A stretch of DNA of 64,000 nucleotides from Williamsia phyllosphaerae (GCF_014635305.1 NZ_BMCS01000001.1:2604001-2668000), one strand, 5' to 3'. Positions 47,312 to 57,121 are shown, counted from the first letter of the stretch. The notes: a model not told the origin generated them from the sequence alone. A program made the numbers and translations.

Positions 47312-47361
47312 CCCTGCTCAGCAGACCGATCGGGTCACCGGAGGTCGGGTGCTCCCGGTGA

Positions 47362-47367
47362 TAATCT
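47362..47367 (+). promoter_or_regulatory. -10 box of the cysP leader ORF
   Basis: TAATCT, seven bases, then GTG 47375. The best -10 box of this series; it puts the start of the cysPTWA transcript at the leader ORF. Confidence 0.6.
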
Positions 47368-47374
47368 TCGGCCT

Positions 47375-47464
47375 GTGTTCGAATCCAACGGCTACCAGGT
47401 GCGATACCGGTTGTCCCTGATCGCGGTGGAATACCGCTGCGTCGCAGACATTTTCTGTCGCTGA
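47375..47464 (+). CDS. Leader peptide of the cysPTWA operon, with two cysteines
   Basis: A 29-residue leaderless ORF (GTG start) ending EYRCVADIFCR. Cys codons are TGC at 47438-47440 and TGT at 47456-47458, the second two codons before the stop. It lies 92 bases upstream of cysP, a sulfate-uptake gene, and is followed by a GC-rich hairpin. In mycobacteria cysteine-rich leaderless short ORFs before sulfur operons are known to act as cysteine-responsive attenuators; the same role is inferred here, although the two Cys are separated rather than consecutive. Confidence 0.6.
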   Translation: MFESNGYQVRYRLSLIAVEYRCVADIFCR

Positions 47465-47471
47465 CGTACCC

Positions 47472-47493
47472 GGGGCGCATCCCTGCGCGCCCC
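47472..47493 (+). promoter_or_regulatory. Hairpin between the leader ORF and cysP
   Basis: GGGGCGC (47472-47478) pairs with GCGCCCC (47487-47493), loop of 8 bases, starting 7 bases after the leader stop. No T run follows, so it is not a plain terminator. CCCCT at 47491-47495 could instead pair with AGGGG of the cysP ribosome-binding site (47545-47549), giving two exclusive states. Confidence 0.5.
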
Positions 47494-47556
47494 CTCGCCC
47501 GATCTGACGAAACTCTCGAACGTCCTCCTGCACGCATCAGACCAAGGGGTTGCCCC

Positions 47557-48717
47557 ATGTTCGTCCATCGAGTCCCGGCGTCACGCCGGGTCCCGGCCGC
47601 TCGACGACTCCCGTCGTCGACCGCCCGACTGACGAGAGCGGTGGTGGCGATGCTCGTCGTGACGGCCACCGTCGCCGCCTGCGCGGGCGGGTCCACCGAC
47701 ACCCCGGGGGGAGAGAACATCTCCAGCGGTTCGCACCACGTGAACCTCATCGCCTACGCCACGCCCAAGCCCGGCTTCGACAAGGTCATCCCGGCGTTCC
47801 GGGAGACCGAGGCGGGCAAGGACATCGGCTTCTCCCAGTCCTACGGGGCCTCCGGTGACCAGTCCCGCAAGGTCGCGCGCCGCGTGCCCGCCGACGTGGT
47901 CAACTTCTCCGTCGAGCCCGACATCACCCGGCTCGTCACCGCCGGTGTCGTCGACAAGGACTGGAAGACCCAGCACGCCCCCTACAACAGCACGCCGTTC
48001 GGATCGGTTGTGGCGCTGGTGGTCCGGCAGGGCAACCCGAAGAACATCCGCAACTGGGATGACCTGCTCAAGCCCGGTGTCGAGGTCATCACCCCCAACC
48101 CCGGCAGCTCGGGTTCGGCGAAGTGGAACCTGCTCGCCCCCTACGCCGCCGAGAGCAATGGCGGCGAGAACCCGAAGGCGGGCCTGTCGTACGTGACCAC
48201 GCTGCTGCGCGATCACATCCGGGTGAACCCGAAGTCGGGCCGCGAGGCGACCACGACCTTCGAACAGGGCCAGGGTGACGTTCTGATCAGCTATGAGAAC
48301 GAGGCGATCATGTTGTCGCGCAAGAACAACACCGCACCGCAGTCGCAGCGGGTCGACTACGTGATCCCTCCGACGACGTTCAAGATCGAGAACCCGGTCG
48401 CCGTGGTCAACACCAGCGACAACAAGGACGCCGCGAACGCGTTCGTCGACTATCTCTTCACCGATGAGGGACAGCGGATCTGGGCCGAGCAGGGCTTCCG
48501 GCCGGTCAAGCCCGACGTCATCGCGGCGACGAAGAACCTGTTCCCCGGGACCATCGACAAACTGTGGACGATCTCCGACCTCGGCGAGGTGCTGGGGAAG
48601 GGGACCGCGGCCAAGAACAAGGGTAAGGACCTCACCGGCTGGAAGGCCGTTGACTCCGCGCTCTTCGGGACCAAGGGCGCGATCAGCAAGATCTACGACG
48701 CAGGAGGCAAGTCATGA
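47557..48717 (+). CDS. cysP: Sulfate-binding lipoprotein of the ABC importer
   Basis: A 386-residue periplasmic-type binding protein (SubI/Sbp family). A lipobox ends in VAAC with Cys42 as the lipid anchor; the long Arg-rich n-region is unusual. Family motifs: LIAYATPKPGFDKVIPAF, SYGASGDQSRKV, DVVNFSVEPDI, and NPGSSGSAKWN, which hold sulfate by main-chain hydrogen bonds. ATG 47557 follows AAGGGG, which itself sits in a small GGGG/CCCC hairpin next to the start codon. The stop overlaps cysT (ATGA). Confidence 0.94.
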   Translation: MFVHRVPASRRVPAARRLPSSTARLTRAVVAMLVVTATVAACAGGSTDTPGGENISSGSHHVNLIAYATPKPGFDKVIPAFRETEAGKDIGFSQSYGASGDQSRKVARRVPADVVNFSVEPDITRLVTAGVVDKDWKTQHAPYNSTPFGSVVALVVRQGNPKNIRNWDDLLKPGVEVITPNPGSSGSAKWNLLAPYAAESNGGENPKAGLSYVTTLLRDHIRVNPKSGREATTTFEQGQGDVLISYENEAIMLSRKNNTAPQSQRVDYVIPPTTFKIENPVAVVNTSDNKDAANAFVDYLFTDEGQRIWAEQGFRPVKPDVIAATKNLFPGTIDKLWTISDLGEVLGKGTAAKNKGKDLTGWKAVDSALFGTKGAISKIYDAGGKS

Positions 48718-49589
48718 CGTCGGTGCAGGTCGAACCGGGCTCCGCCGCACCACCACCGCTCGAGCCCGATCACAAGCGGTTTGCAGGAGGGCGCCGGATC
48801 GTCGGCGGCGGACCGTTGGGCATCGGGGTGGCCGGCCTCTGGCTCACCGTCATCGTGCTGCTGCCGTTGGCCGCCATCACGGCGAAGTCGTTCGAGGGCG
48901 GCTGGAGCGGTTTTGTCGATGCGATCACCGCCGACAACGCGGTCGGGGCCATCCGGACCACGGTGTCGGTGTCGGTGGTCGTGGCGCTGGTGAACGTGGT
49001 CATGGGCACACTCGTGGCGTGGGTCCTCGTCCGGGACGAGTTCCCGGGCAAGCGGATCGTCAACGCGCTCATCGACCTGCCGTTCGCGTTGCCGACGATC
49101 GTGGCGAGCCTCGTGCTGCTCTCGCTCTACGGGCCGAACAGCCCGATCGACATCGAGCTCAACGCGACGAAACCCGCGCTGGTGATCGCACTGGCCTTCG
49201 TGACGCTGCCGTTCGTGGTGCGTCAGGTGCAGCCGGTCCTGATCGAGGTCGACCGTGAGGTCGAGGAGGCGGCGGCATCGCTCGGCGCGTCCAACCTCAC
49301 CATCTGGTGGCGGATCATCGTGCCGTCGCTCGCGCCGGCGATCCTCACCGGCGCCGGGTTGGCCTTCACCCGCGCCATCGGCGAGTTCGGCTCGGTCGTG
49401 CTCATCGGCGGCAACATCCCCGGCGACACCCAGGTCGCATCGCAGTACATCCAGCAGCAACTCGAGGTCGACAAGCCCATCGACGCCTCCGCGGTGTCGG
49501 TCGTGTTGCTGCTCATCGCTTTCGTCGTCCTGTTGGTGCTGCGCGTCGTCGGACGCCGCTCGGCCAAGCGTGAGGGGGCGGACTCGTGA
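48714..49589 (+). CDS. cysT: Sulfate ABC transporter permease CysT
   Basis: A 291-residue inner membrane permease with about six helices and the EAA loop AAASLGASNLTIWWRIIVPSL. Forms the channel with CysW. It overlaps cysP by ATGA and cysW by GTGA, so the four genes are translationally coupled. Confidence 0.95.
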   Translation: MTSVQVEPGSAAPPPLEPDHKRFAGGRRIVGGGPLGIGVAGLWLTVIVLLPLAAITAKSFEGGWSGFVDAITADNAVGAIRTTVSVSVVVALVNVVMGTLVAWVLVRDEFPGKRIVNALIDLPFALPTIVASLVLLSLYGPNSPIDIELNATKPALVIALAFVTLPFVVRQVQPVLIEVDREVEEAAASLGASNLTIWWRIIVPSLAPAILTGAGLAFTRAIGEFGSVVLIGGNIPGDTQVASQYIQQQLEVDKPIDASAVSVVLLLIAFVVLLVLRVVGRRSAKREGADS

Positions 49590-50494
49590 AGCTGTCCCCG
49601 GCGTCGAAGTACGGTCTGCGCACCGTTGCGCTGCTCTACCTGTTCGTCCTGCTCGTCGTCCCGGTGGCGCTGATCTTCTGGCGCTCCTTCGAACACGGTG
49701 TCGGGCAGTTCTGGGACTGGATCACGACGCCGGCGGCGATCTCGGCGCTGCAGCTGAGCCTCCTCATCGTCGTCATCGTGGTGCCGCTCAATGTCGTCTT
49801 CGGTGTCGCGACGGCGATCGCGTTGGTGCGCGGCCGGTTCCGTGGCCGCGGCATCGTGCAGGCGATCATCGACCTGCCGTTCGCCGTCTCGCCGGTCGTG
49901 GTCGGTGTGTCACTGATCCTGCTGTGGGGCTACGGCGGGTGGTTCGGTGGCATCGAGAGCCTCGGTTTCCGGGTGATCTTCGGGCTGCCGGGCATGGTCC
50001 TCGCGACCATCTTCGTCACCCTGCCGTTCGTCGTCCGCGAGGTGGAGCCGGTGCTCCGGGAGATCGGGACCGAGCAGGAAGAGGCCGCGGCCACCCTGGG
50101 TGCGGGCGGTTGGCAGACCTTCCGACGCATCACCCTGCCGGCGATCCGCTGGGGCCTGACCTACGGCGTGGTGCTCACGGTGGCGCGCAGTCTCGGCGAG
50201 TACGGCGCGGTCATCATCGTCTCGTCCGGGTTCCCCGGCATCTCGCAGACCCTGACGCTGTTGGTGTCGTCGCGCTACACCGACGACTACAACGAGTTCG
50301 GCGCCTACGCGGCGGCGACCCTGCTGATGTTCATCGCCCTGCTCGTGCTGCTCGCGATGACGCTGATCGAACGACGCGGTGCGGTGGGTCGGGTCACCCG
50401 CAGCGTCCGTCGCACGAGCGACGACACCCCCGACCCGACCGCCGAGACCCTTCCGATCGACACCACAGCCGGTGACAAGGAGTACGCACGATGA
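49586..50494 (+). CDS. cysW: Sulfate ABC transporter permease CysW
   Basis: A 302-residue permease, partner of CysT. The EAA loop reads [21 protein letters not shown] Thr/Arg/Asp-rich hydrophilic tail of about 40 residues follows the last helix. The GTG start overlaps cysT, and the stop overlaps the ATG of cysA. Confidence 0.95.
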   Translation: MKLSPASKYGLRTVALLYLFVLLVVPVALIFWRSFEHGVGQFWDWITTPAAISALQLSLLIVVIVVPLNVVFGVATAIALVRGRFRGRGIVQAIIDLPFAVSPVVVGVSLILLWGYGGWFGGIESLGFRVIFGLPGMVLATIFVTLPFVVREVEPVLREIGTEQEEAAATLGAGGWQTFRRITLPAIRWGLTYGVVLTVARSLGEYGAVIIVSSGFPGISQTLTLLVSSRYTDDYNEFGAYAAATLLMFIALLVLLAMTLIERRGAVGRVTRSVRRTSDDTPDPTAETLPIDTTAGDKEYAR

Positions 50495-51495
50495 CGATTT
50501 CTGTTTCCGGTGCCAACAAGCGCTACGGCGACTTCGCGGCCCTCGACGACGTGTCGCTGGAGATCCCGTCCGGGTCGCTGACGGCGCTGCTCGGCCCGTC
50601 GGGTTCGGGCAAGTCGACGTTGCTGCGTTCGATCGCCGGGCTCGACCGGCTCGACTCCGGCACCGTCTACATCAACGGGGACGACGTCACGCGGGTGTCG
50701 CCGCAGAACCGCGACATCGGGTTCGTCTTCCAGCACTACGCCGCGTTCAAGCACATGACCGTGCGCGAGAACGTCGCGTTCGGCCTCAAGATCCGCAAGC
50801 GCCCCAAGGCCGAGGTCGCGAAGAAGGTCGACGAGCTGCTCGAGGTCGTCGGACTGGCCGGGTTCCAGACGCGCTACCCCGCACAGCTGTCGGGCGGACA
50901 GCGTCAGCGCATGGCGTTGGCCCGCGCGCTCGCCGTCGACCCGAAGGTGCTGCTGCTCGACGAGCCGTTCGGTGCCCTCGACGCCAAGGTGCGCGAGGAT
51001 CTGCGCAAGTGGCTGCGGCGCCTGCACGACGAGGTCCACGTGACCACGGTGCTCGTCACCCACGACCAGCAGGAGGCGCTCGACGTCGCCGACCGGATCG
51101 CGGTGCTCAACAAGGGGCGCATCGAGCAGGTCGGCAGTCCCGACGACCTGTACGACCGCCCGCAGAACGAGTTCGTGATGTCGTTCCTGGGATCGGTGGC
51201 CAAGCTCAACGGATCGTTGGTCCGTCCCCACGACATCCGTGTCGGGCGCACGCCGGACCTGGCGTTGTCCAGCGCCGATCAGGCCAGCGCCGAGACCGGT
51301 GTCCTCAAGGCCAGGGTGCACCGGGTGGTGCACCTCGGGTTCGAGGTCCGGGTCGAGTTGTCGAACGCGGCGACCGGCGACGAGTTCCATGCGCAGATCA
51401 CCCGGGGTGACGCCGAAGCGTTGGCGCTGTCCGAAGGGGACGAGGTCTACGTGCGCGCCACGCGCGTACCCGCCATCGCGAGTGCCGACCTGTAG
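50491..51495 (+). CDS. cysA: Sulfate ABC transporter ATP-binding protein
   Basis: A 334-residue ATPase that powers the importer. Walker [10 protein letters not shown] at residues 35-43, signature [16 protein letters not shown], Walker [13 protein letters not shown], and a C-terminal TOBE-like regulatory domain. Its last 49 bases overlap the 3' end of the convergent chelatase gene. Confidence 0.96.
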   Translation: MTISVSGANKRYGDFAALDDVSLEIPSGSLTALLGPSGSGKSTLLRSIAGLDRLDSGTVYINGDDVTRVSPQNRDIGFVFQHYAAFKHMTVRENVAFGLKIRKRPKAEVAKKVDELLEVVGLAGFQTRYPAQLSGGQRQRMALARALAVDPKVLLLDEPFGALDAKVREDLRKWLRRLHDEVHVTTVLVTHDQQEALDVADRIAVLNKGRIEQVGSPDDLYDRPQNEFVMSFLGSVAKLNGSLVRPHDIRVGRTPDLALSSADQASAETGVLKARVHRVVHLGFEVRVELSNAATGDEFHAQITRGDAEALALSEGDEVYVRATRVPAIASADL

Positions 51496-52193
51496 CGCTC
51501 GCAGATGATCGCGACGATCCCGGGGTGCGGTCCGATCGGCGCGGCCACCGCGGAGTCGGGCGCCATGGCGTCCAGCGCGTTCTCCACGCGGTCGGTGAGG
51601 GTGCCCGCGGACAGGAAGTACGGGCTGAGCGCGATGCGCCGTGCCCCCGCGGCCCTGAGCCCGTCGATCGCCGATCGCAGGTTGACGCCGCCTGCGCCGA
51701 GGCGGGTCGCGAACAGCGGCTGCACGTGCGCGCCGCCGAGCCGGTCGGAGAGTCGTCGTGCGACGGCGTCCAGTTCACCGTCGGACGCCGGATCGCGACT
51801 GCCGACCGCGCAGACGATCACGCCGTCGTCGGGGCGGGTCCCGATGTCGGCGAGACGATCCGCGAGCGCGTCGATCAGTCGATCATCGCCGCCGAGCGTC
51901 GCCGTCTGGGTGATGACCGTGTCGGGGTCGTCGGCGCGGTGGGCGTCGATGATCGCCGGGAGGTCCACCGTGGCGTGGAACGCGGTGGAGAACAACAGCG
52001 GCACGACCACGACGTGCGAACCGGTCGTGGCGCTCAACGCGTCGCCGACCGTGGGCTCGTTCAGGTCCAGGTAGGCCAGCTCGACCGCGACGCCGGGCAA
52101 CGCGACGTCCACGGCGTGACGGACCCGCTCCGCGGTGACCGCGAAGCGGGGATCACGGCTGCCGTGCGCCGCGAGGACCAGCGTCGGGGTCAC
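51447..52193 (-). CDS. CbiX/SirB-type sirohydrochlorin chelatase-like protein
   Basis: A 248-residue tandem CbiX protein. The first half begins [13 protein letters not shown], with metal-binding His, and the second repeats the fold ([17 protein letters not shown]). It probably inserts iron into sirohydrochlorin to make siroheme for Sir; M. tuberculosis has a similarly placed gene (Che1). The GTG start overlaps the cysN stop (GTGA), and the 3' end overlaps cysA by 49 bases on the other strand. Confidence 0.88.
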   Translation of the reverse strand: MTPTLVLAAHGSRDPRFAVTAERVRHAVDVALPGVAVELAYLDLNEPTVGDALSATTGSHVVVVPLLFSTAFHATVDLPAIIDAHRADDPDTVITQTATLGGDDRLIDALADRLADIGTRPDDGVIVCAVGSRDPASDGELDAVARRLSDRLGGAHVQPLFATRLGAGGVNLRSAIDGLRAAGARRIALSPYFLSAGTLTDRVENALDAMAPDSAVAAPIGPHPGIVAIICERYRSALAMAGTRVART

Positions 52194-53485
52194 ACCAGTT
52201 CGGACAGGTGCAGCGGCGCGAGTGCGTCACCGACGAGGCCGGCGCCCAGGGTGTTGCCACCCTGCGGATCGATCAGCAGGAAGCTGCCGGACTCGCGGTT
52301 GACGAGGTAGTCGTCGGCGCTGATCGGCTGCGCGGTCTGCACCGAGATCCGGCCGATCTGGTTGAGCTCCAACCGATCCGGGGCGTCGCGCAGCGACAGT
52401 TCCTGCTCGTCGAACAGCGTGTCCACGCCGCCGACGATGGCGGGGGTGGTGAACGCCCCGTGCTTGAGCAGCAGGCGGGCGCCGGGGAGCAGCGGCTTGT
52501 CGCCCAGCCAGCACACGGTCGCGGTGAAGTTCGAGATCGGTTCGGGCGCATCGTGCGCCGCGGCGATGACGTCGCCACGGGAGATGTCGATGTCGTCGGC
52601 GAGCAGGACGGTGACGCTGCGACCGGTGTGTGCTGATTCCAGTGACCCGTCGGCGGTGTCGATGCCGGCGACCGTGGTGCGGATCCCGGACGGGAGCACG
52701 ACGACGTCGTCACCGACCTCGACGCGACCGGCGGCGACCTGACCCGCGTAGCCGCGGTAGTCGGGGTACTCGGCGGTCCGCGGACGGATCACGTACTGCA
52801 CCGGGAAGCGGAACCCGACGGGTGCGCGGTCGGCGACGTTGGGCACCGTCTCGAGGTGCTCGATGAGGGTGGGGCCGTCGTAGAAGCCGGTGAGTTCCGA
52901 ACGCGTGGCGACATTGTCACCCCGCAGGGCCGAGACCGGGATCGCCTGCACCTGCTCGTCGGACCAGCCCAGCGTGCGGGTCAGATCGGCGAAGGTGGCG
53001 CTGATGTCGGCGAACACCGACTCCGCGTCGTCGACCAGGTCGATCTTGTTGACCGCCAACACCAGCTGCGGGACACCGAGCAGGGCCATCACCGCGGCGT
53101 GCCTGCGGGTCTGGGCGACCACCCCGCTACGGGCGTCGACGAGCAGGATGACCAGCGACGCCGTGGAGGCACCGGAGACCGTGTTGCGGGTGTACTGGAC
53201 GTGACCGGGGGTGTCGGCCAGGACGAACGAGCGCCGTGGCGTCGCGAAGTACCGATAGGCCACGTCGATGGTGATGCCCTGCTCGCGCTCGGCGCGCAGT
53301 CCGTCGACGAGCAGCGACAGGTCGGGGGTGTCGAGGCCCTTGTCCACCGAGGCGCGGGTGACCGCGTCGATCTGATCGGCGAGAACGGATTTCGTGTCGA
53401 ACAGCAGCCGGCCGACCAGGGTCGACTTGCCGTCGTCGACGCTGCCCGCGGTGGCGATGCGGAGAAGGTCGGGTCCTGCGGTCAT
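52190..53485 (-). CDS. cysN: Sulfate adenylyltransferase, large (GTPase) subunit
   Basis: A 431-residue EF-Tu-like GTPase that drives APS formation with CysD. G1 GSVDDGKST, G3 DTPGHVQY, G4 NKIDLVDD and EREQGITIDVAYRYF are visible. The protein ends at the barrel domain without the APS kinase (CysC) domain that is fused in mycobacterial CysNC. ATG 53485 is 52 bases past the cysD stop. The stop overlaps the chelatase start. Confidence 0.95.
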   Translation of the reverse strand: MTAGPDLLRIATAGSVDDGKSTLVGRLLFDTKSVLADQIDAVTRASVDKGLDTPDLSLLVDGLRAEREQGITIDVAYRYFATPRRSFVLADTPGHVQYTRNTVSGASTASLVILLVDARSGVVAQTRRHAAVMALLGVPQLVLAVNKIDLVDDAESVFADISATFADLTRTLGWSDEQVQAIPVSALRGDNVATRSELTGFYDGPTLIEHLETVPNVADRAPVGFRFPVQYVIRPRTAEYPDYRGYAGQVAAGRVEVGDDVVVLPSGIRTTVAGIDTADGSLESAHTGRSVTVLLADDIDISRGDVIAAAHDAPEPISNFTATVCWLGDKPLLPGARLLLKHGAFTTPAIVGGVDTLFDEQELSLRDAPDRLELNQIGRISVQTAQPISADDYLVNRESGSFLLIDPQGGNTLGAGLVGDALAPLHLSELV

Positions 53486-53537
53486 CGGTTGCGTCCGTTC
53501 GTCTCGCCGGTGGCGTGGTGCGGGGTGCGGGCGCTCA

Positions 53538-54491
53538 TCAGAAGTACCCCTCGCGCTTGCGGTCCTCCATCGCCGCCTCCGACACCCGGTCGTCACCGCG
53601 GGTGGCACCGCGCTCGGTGAGACGTGATGCGGCGACCTCGGCGAGGACCGCGTCGTTGTCGGCGGCGTCGGACAGGACCGCGCCGGTGGTGGAGCCGTCG
53701 CCGACGGTGCGGTACCGCACCGAGAGTCGTCGGACCTCCTCGCCGTCGCGGGGTCCGCCCCACGGCCCCGGGGTCATCCACATGCCGTCGCGCTCGTAGA
53801 CGTCACGCTGGTGCGCGTAGTAGATCGCGGGCAGCAGGACCTGCTCGCGCGCGATGTAACGCCACACGTCGAGTTCGGTCCAGTTCGACAGCGGGAACAC
53901 GCGGACGTGCTCGCCGGGGGCATGCTTGCCGTTGTAGAGATTCCACAGTTCGGGACGCTGCCGCTTGGGATCCCACTGGCCGAACGCGTTGCGTAGCGAG
54001 AAGATCCGCTCCTTGGCGCGTGAGCGCTCCTCGTCGCGACGTCCGCCGCCGAAGACCGCGTCGAAGCGGTTGCCGGTGATGGCGTCGAGGAGGGGGACGG
54101 TCTGCAGCGGGTTGCGGACGCCGTCGGGCCGCTCGGTCAGACGACCGTCGGCGAGATAGTCCTCGACGCTCGCGACGTGCAGACGCAGATTGTGCCGTGC
54201 GACCACCTCGTCGCGGAAGGCCAACACCTCGGGCAGGTTGTGCCCGGTGTCGACGTGCAGGAGCGAGAACGGGATCGGTGCGGGCCAGAACGCCTTGATC
54301 GCCACGTGCAGCAGGACCGTGGAGTCCTTGCCGCCGGAGAACAGGATGACCGGGCGCTCGAATTCGCCTGCCACCTCACGGAAGATGTGGATGGCCTCGG
54401 ACTCCAGGGCGTCGAGGGTGCTGTACTCCGACTCGTCGGTCACCCCCGCGGGCGGCGTGGATCCGACGGCGTTCGACTGTTCGATGGTCAT
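53538..54491 (-). CDS. cysD: Sulfate adenylyltransferase, small subunit
   Basis: A 317-residue PP-loop enzyme that adenylylates sulfate. The PP-loop FSGGKDSTVLLHV is near residue 53, followed by LLHVDTGHNLPEVLAFRD and FGGGRRDEERSRAKERIFS. The C-terminal MEDRKREGYF is family-typical. ATG 54491 overlaps the cysH stop (ATGA). Works with CysN. Confidence 0.96.
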   Translation of the reverse strand: MTIEQSNAVGSTPPAGVTDESEYSTLDALESEAIHIFREVAGEFERPVILFSGGKDSTVLLHVAIKAFWPAPIPFSLLHVDTGHNLPEVLAFRDEVVARHNLRLHVASVEDYLADGRLTERPDGVRNPLQTVPLLDAITGNRFDAVFGGGRRDEERSRAKERIFSLRNAFGQWDPKRQRPELWNLYNGKHAPGEHVRVFPLSNWTELDVWRYIAREQVLLPAIYYAHQRDVYERDGMWMTPGPWGGPRDGEEVRRLSVRYRTVGDGSTTGAVLSDAADNDAVLAEVAASRLTERGATRGDDRVSEAAMEDRKREGYF

Positions 54492-55219
54492 GAGGCGTGC
54501 AACCCGCATTCTGTCTTGGAGCGCCCGGCCCAACGGCCGCTGCGCGGATCGGCACCCGGTGCCGGCTTGACGGTGCAGGGCTCGCACCCGATGGACGGAT
54601 ATCCCTCGTCGACTAGGGGATTGACGAGGACGCCACGACTGTCGATGTAGTCCTGCATCTGCTCGTCGGTCCACGCGGCGATCGGGTTGATCTTCACCAG
54701 ACCGAAGCCCTCGTCGAACGAGATCAACGGTGCGTCGGCGCGGGTGGGCGACTCGACCCGACGGATGCCGGTGACCCAGGCCGAGAAACGGCTCAGTTCA
54801 CGCTGCAGCGGGACCACCTTGCGCAGACGGCAGCACTCGGCGGGGTTCGACGCGAACAGGTTGCGGCCCAACAGCTGATCCTGTTCGGCGACGGTCTGCT
54901 CCGGCGTCACGTTCACGATCTCGACGCCGTAGACCTGCTCGACGGCGTCGCGGGTCCCGAGCGTCTCGGCGAAGTGGTACCCGGTGTCGAGGAACAGCAC
55001 CTTGAGCTTCTCGTCGTCGATCAGGGCCGGGTCGATCGCGTCGACGGCGAGGTCCACCAGCGCCGCGTCCTGCATGTTCGACGCGACGACGAAGTCGGTG
55101 CCGAAGTTCTCCGCGGTCCACACGAGCAGCTGCTGCGGTGTCGCGTCCGGTCCCAGATCGCGGTTGCCCGCGTCGACCAATTCCCGTAGATGCGCTTCCA
55201 TGCGCACTGCCGTACTCAT
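54488..55219 (-). CDS. cysH: Adenylyl-sulfate (APS) reductase
   Basis: A 243-residue thiol-dependent reductase turning APS into sulfite. Two iron-sulfur cysteine pairs, ECCRLRK (about 127-128) and GCEPC (about 210-213), mark the [4Fe-4S] APS-type rather than the PAPS-type, and ECGLH near the end has the catalytic Cys. ATG 55219 follows AGGAGGAGG and overlaps the sir stop. Confidence 0.95.
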   Translation of the reverse strand: MSTAVRMEAHLRELVDAGNRDLGPDATPQQLLVWTAENFGTDFVVASNMQDAALVDLAVDAIDPALIDDEKLKVLFLDTGYHFAETLGTRDAVEQVYGVEIVNVTPEQTVAEQDQLLGRNLFASNPAECCRLRKVVPLQRELSRFSAWVTGIRRVESPTRADAPLISFDEGFGLVKINPIAAWTDEQMQDYIDSRGVLVNPLVDEGYPSIGCEPCTVKPAPGADPRSGRWAGRSKTECGLHAS

Positions 55220-56952
55220 CGGAGTTCCTCCTCCTGCGCGCGAAGTGTCCACTGCGCGAAGCGTTCACCACTGTCGCGGTGCTTGATGAAGTTGCGGACG
55301 ACGCGGTCGATGTAGTCGCCGAGTTCCTCGGTCCCGACCTTGTGCTGACGGAGCTTGCGGCCGAACGCGGCGTCCTGGCCCAGCGTGCCGCCCAGGTGGA
55401 CCTGGAAGCCCTCGACGTGATTGCCGTCGGCGTCCTCGATCAGCTGTCCCTTGAAGCCGATGTCGGCGATCTGCGCGCGGGCGCACGAGTTCGGGCACCC
55501 GTTGATGTTGATGGTGATCGGCACGTCGAGCTGGGAGTTGATGTCGGCCAGACGTTCTTCGAGCTCGGGGACCAGTCGCTGCGAGCGCTTGCGGGTCTCG
55601 GTGAACGAGAGCTTGCAGAACTCGATGCCCGAGCAGGCGATCAGATTGCGACGCCACCGCGAGGGGCGACCGTCGAGACCGTGGGCCGCCAGCTCGTCGA
55701 TCAGGCTGTCGATCTTGTCATCGGCGACGTCGAGGATGACGAGCTTCTGGTACGGGGTGAACCGGATGCGGTCGGACCCGGCGCGCTCCGCTGCCGCGGC
55801 GACGGCGGTCAGGGCGGTGCCGGACACGCGGCCGGCGATCGCGGCGAAGCCGACCGAGTTGAGCCCGTTCTTCAGCCGCTGCCCGCCGACGTGATCACGC
55901 GGCTCGGTGAGCGGGGTGGGCGCGGGGCCGTCGATGAACTTGCGGCCGAGGTACTCGTCCTCGAGGACCTGACGGAACTTCTCCATGCCCCAGTCCTTGA
56001 GCAGGAACTTCAGCCGCGCCTTGGCGCGCAGACGCCGGTAGCCGTAGTCGCGGAAGAGCGTGCACACGGCCTCCCAGACGTCGGGGACCTCGTCGAGGGG
56101 GATCCACGCACCGACGCGCTGCGCGAGCATCGGGTTCGTCGACAGACCGCCGCCGACCCAGAGGTCGAGACCCGGTCCGTGTTCGGGGTGCTCCACTCCG
56201 ATGAAGGCGATGTCGTTGACCTCGTGCGCGACATCCTGGAGTCCGGAGATCGCCGTCTTGAACTTGCGGGGCAGGTTCGACAGCGACGGGTCGCCGACGT
56301 ATCGGCGCACGATCTCGTCGATCGCGGGTGTCGGGTCGAGGACCTCGTCGATCGCCTCGCCGGCCAGCGGCGAGCCCAGTACGACGCGGGGGCAGTCGCC
56401 GCACGCCTCGGTGGTCTTGAGTCCGACGCCTTCGAGTCGCTCCCAGATCGTGGGGACGTCCTCGATGCGGATCCAGTGGTATTGGACGTTCTCGCGGTCG
56501 GACAGATCGGCGGTGTCGCGGGCGAATTCGGTGGAGATCTCGCCGATGGTGCGCAACTGCTGCGCGGTCAGAGCGCCCTTGTCGCAGCGGACCCGCATCA
56601 TGAAGTGGCTGTCCTCGAGCAGGTCGAGGTTCTCGTCACCGGTCCAGGTGCCGTCGTAACCCTGTGCGCGCTGGGTGTAGAGCCCCCACCAGCGCATCCG
56701 GCCACGCAGATCCTGCTTGTCGATCGAGTCGAAACCGCGCTTGGAGTAGATGTTCTCGATGCGCGCGCGGACGTTGAGCGGGTTGTCGTCCTTCTTCACC
56801 TGCTCGTTGGGGTTCAGCGGCTCGCGATACCCGAGCTTCCACTGACCCTCCGCACGGCGCTTGGCGGGTCGAGGGCGGCGCGCGGGACGGGGCGTCGCCT
56901 CCGCGTCGGGTGCCCCCGTGTCGAGTGCCTCGGTGTCGGGCGTCGAGGTCAT
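55216..56952 (-). CDS. sir: Ferredoxin-dependent assimilatory sulfite reductase
   Basis: A 578-residue siroheme/[4Fe-4S] reductase (sulfite/nitrite reductase family; NirA/SirA in mycobacteria) giving sulfide. The cluster ligands are CSGIEFC (C-x5-C) and CPNSC (C-x3-C). The next genes cysH, cysD and cysN fix the substrate as sulfite rather than nitrite. The first 40 residues are a basic, Pro/Arg-rich extension. ATG 56952 follows TAGGAG. It lies 160 bases downstream of a cysteine-containing leader ORF. Confidence 0.94.
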   Translation of the reverse strand: MTSTPDTEALDTGAPDAEATPRPARRPRPAKRRAEGQWKLGYREPLNPNEQVKKDDNPLNVRARIENIYSKRGFDSIDKQDLRGRMRWWGLYTQRAQGYDGTWTGDENLDLLEDSHFMMRVRCDKGALTAQQLRTIGEISTEFARDTADLSDRENVQYHWIRIEDVPTIWERLEGVGLKTTEACGDCPRVVLGSPLAGEAIDEVLDPTPAIDEIVRRYVGDPSLSNLPRKFKTAISGLQDVAHEVNDIAFIGVEHPEHGPGLDLWVGGGLSTNPMLAQRVGAWIPLDEVPDVWEAVCTLFRDYGYRRLRAKARLKFLLKDWGMEKFRQVLEDEYLGRKFIDGPAPTPLTEPRDHVGGQRLKNGLNSVGFAAIAGRVSGTALTAVAAAAERAGSDRIRFTPYQKLVILDVADDKIDSLIDELAAHGLDGRPSRWRRNLIACSGIEFCKLSFTETRKRSQRLVPELEERLADINSQLDVPITININGCPNSCARAQIADIGFKGQLIEDADGNHVEGFQVHLGGTLGQDAAFGRKLRQHKVGTEELGDYIDRVVRNFIKHRDSGERFAQWTLRAQEEELR

Positions 56953-57080
56953 GGGTGGTGCTCCTACGGACTGATGCCGGTTCGCTTGGTGCGTTCCGGT
57001 CGGGCGAGCCGGGGCTGGCGGCTCACGGTGCGATCGATATGCGGGCACGAGACGACCGCGCAGGCAGCGCCGGAGGAGGT

Positions 57081-57121
57081 GGAAAAAGAGACTCTTCTGC
57101 TGCGGAGCGCGGTCAGAAGAG
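57081..57121 (-). terminator. Terminator-like attenuator in the sir leader
   Basis: On the minus strand CTCTTCTG (57121-57114) pairs with CAGAAGAG (57099-57092), with a smaller GCG/CGC stem inside the loop, followed by TCTCTTTTTCC (57091-57081), a U-rich tail. The 5' arm begins with the codon after the second Cys codon of the leader ORF and covers most of its stop. A rival stem can form between 57137-57129 and 57110-57100. Confidence 0.7.
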
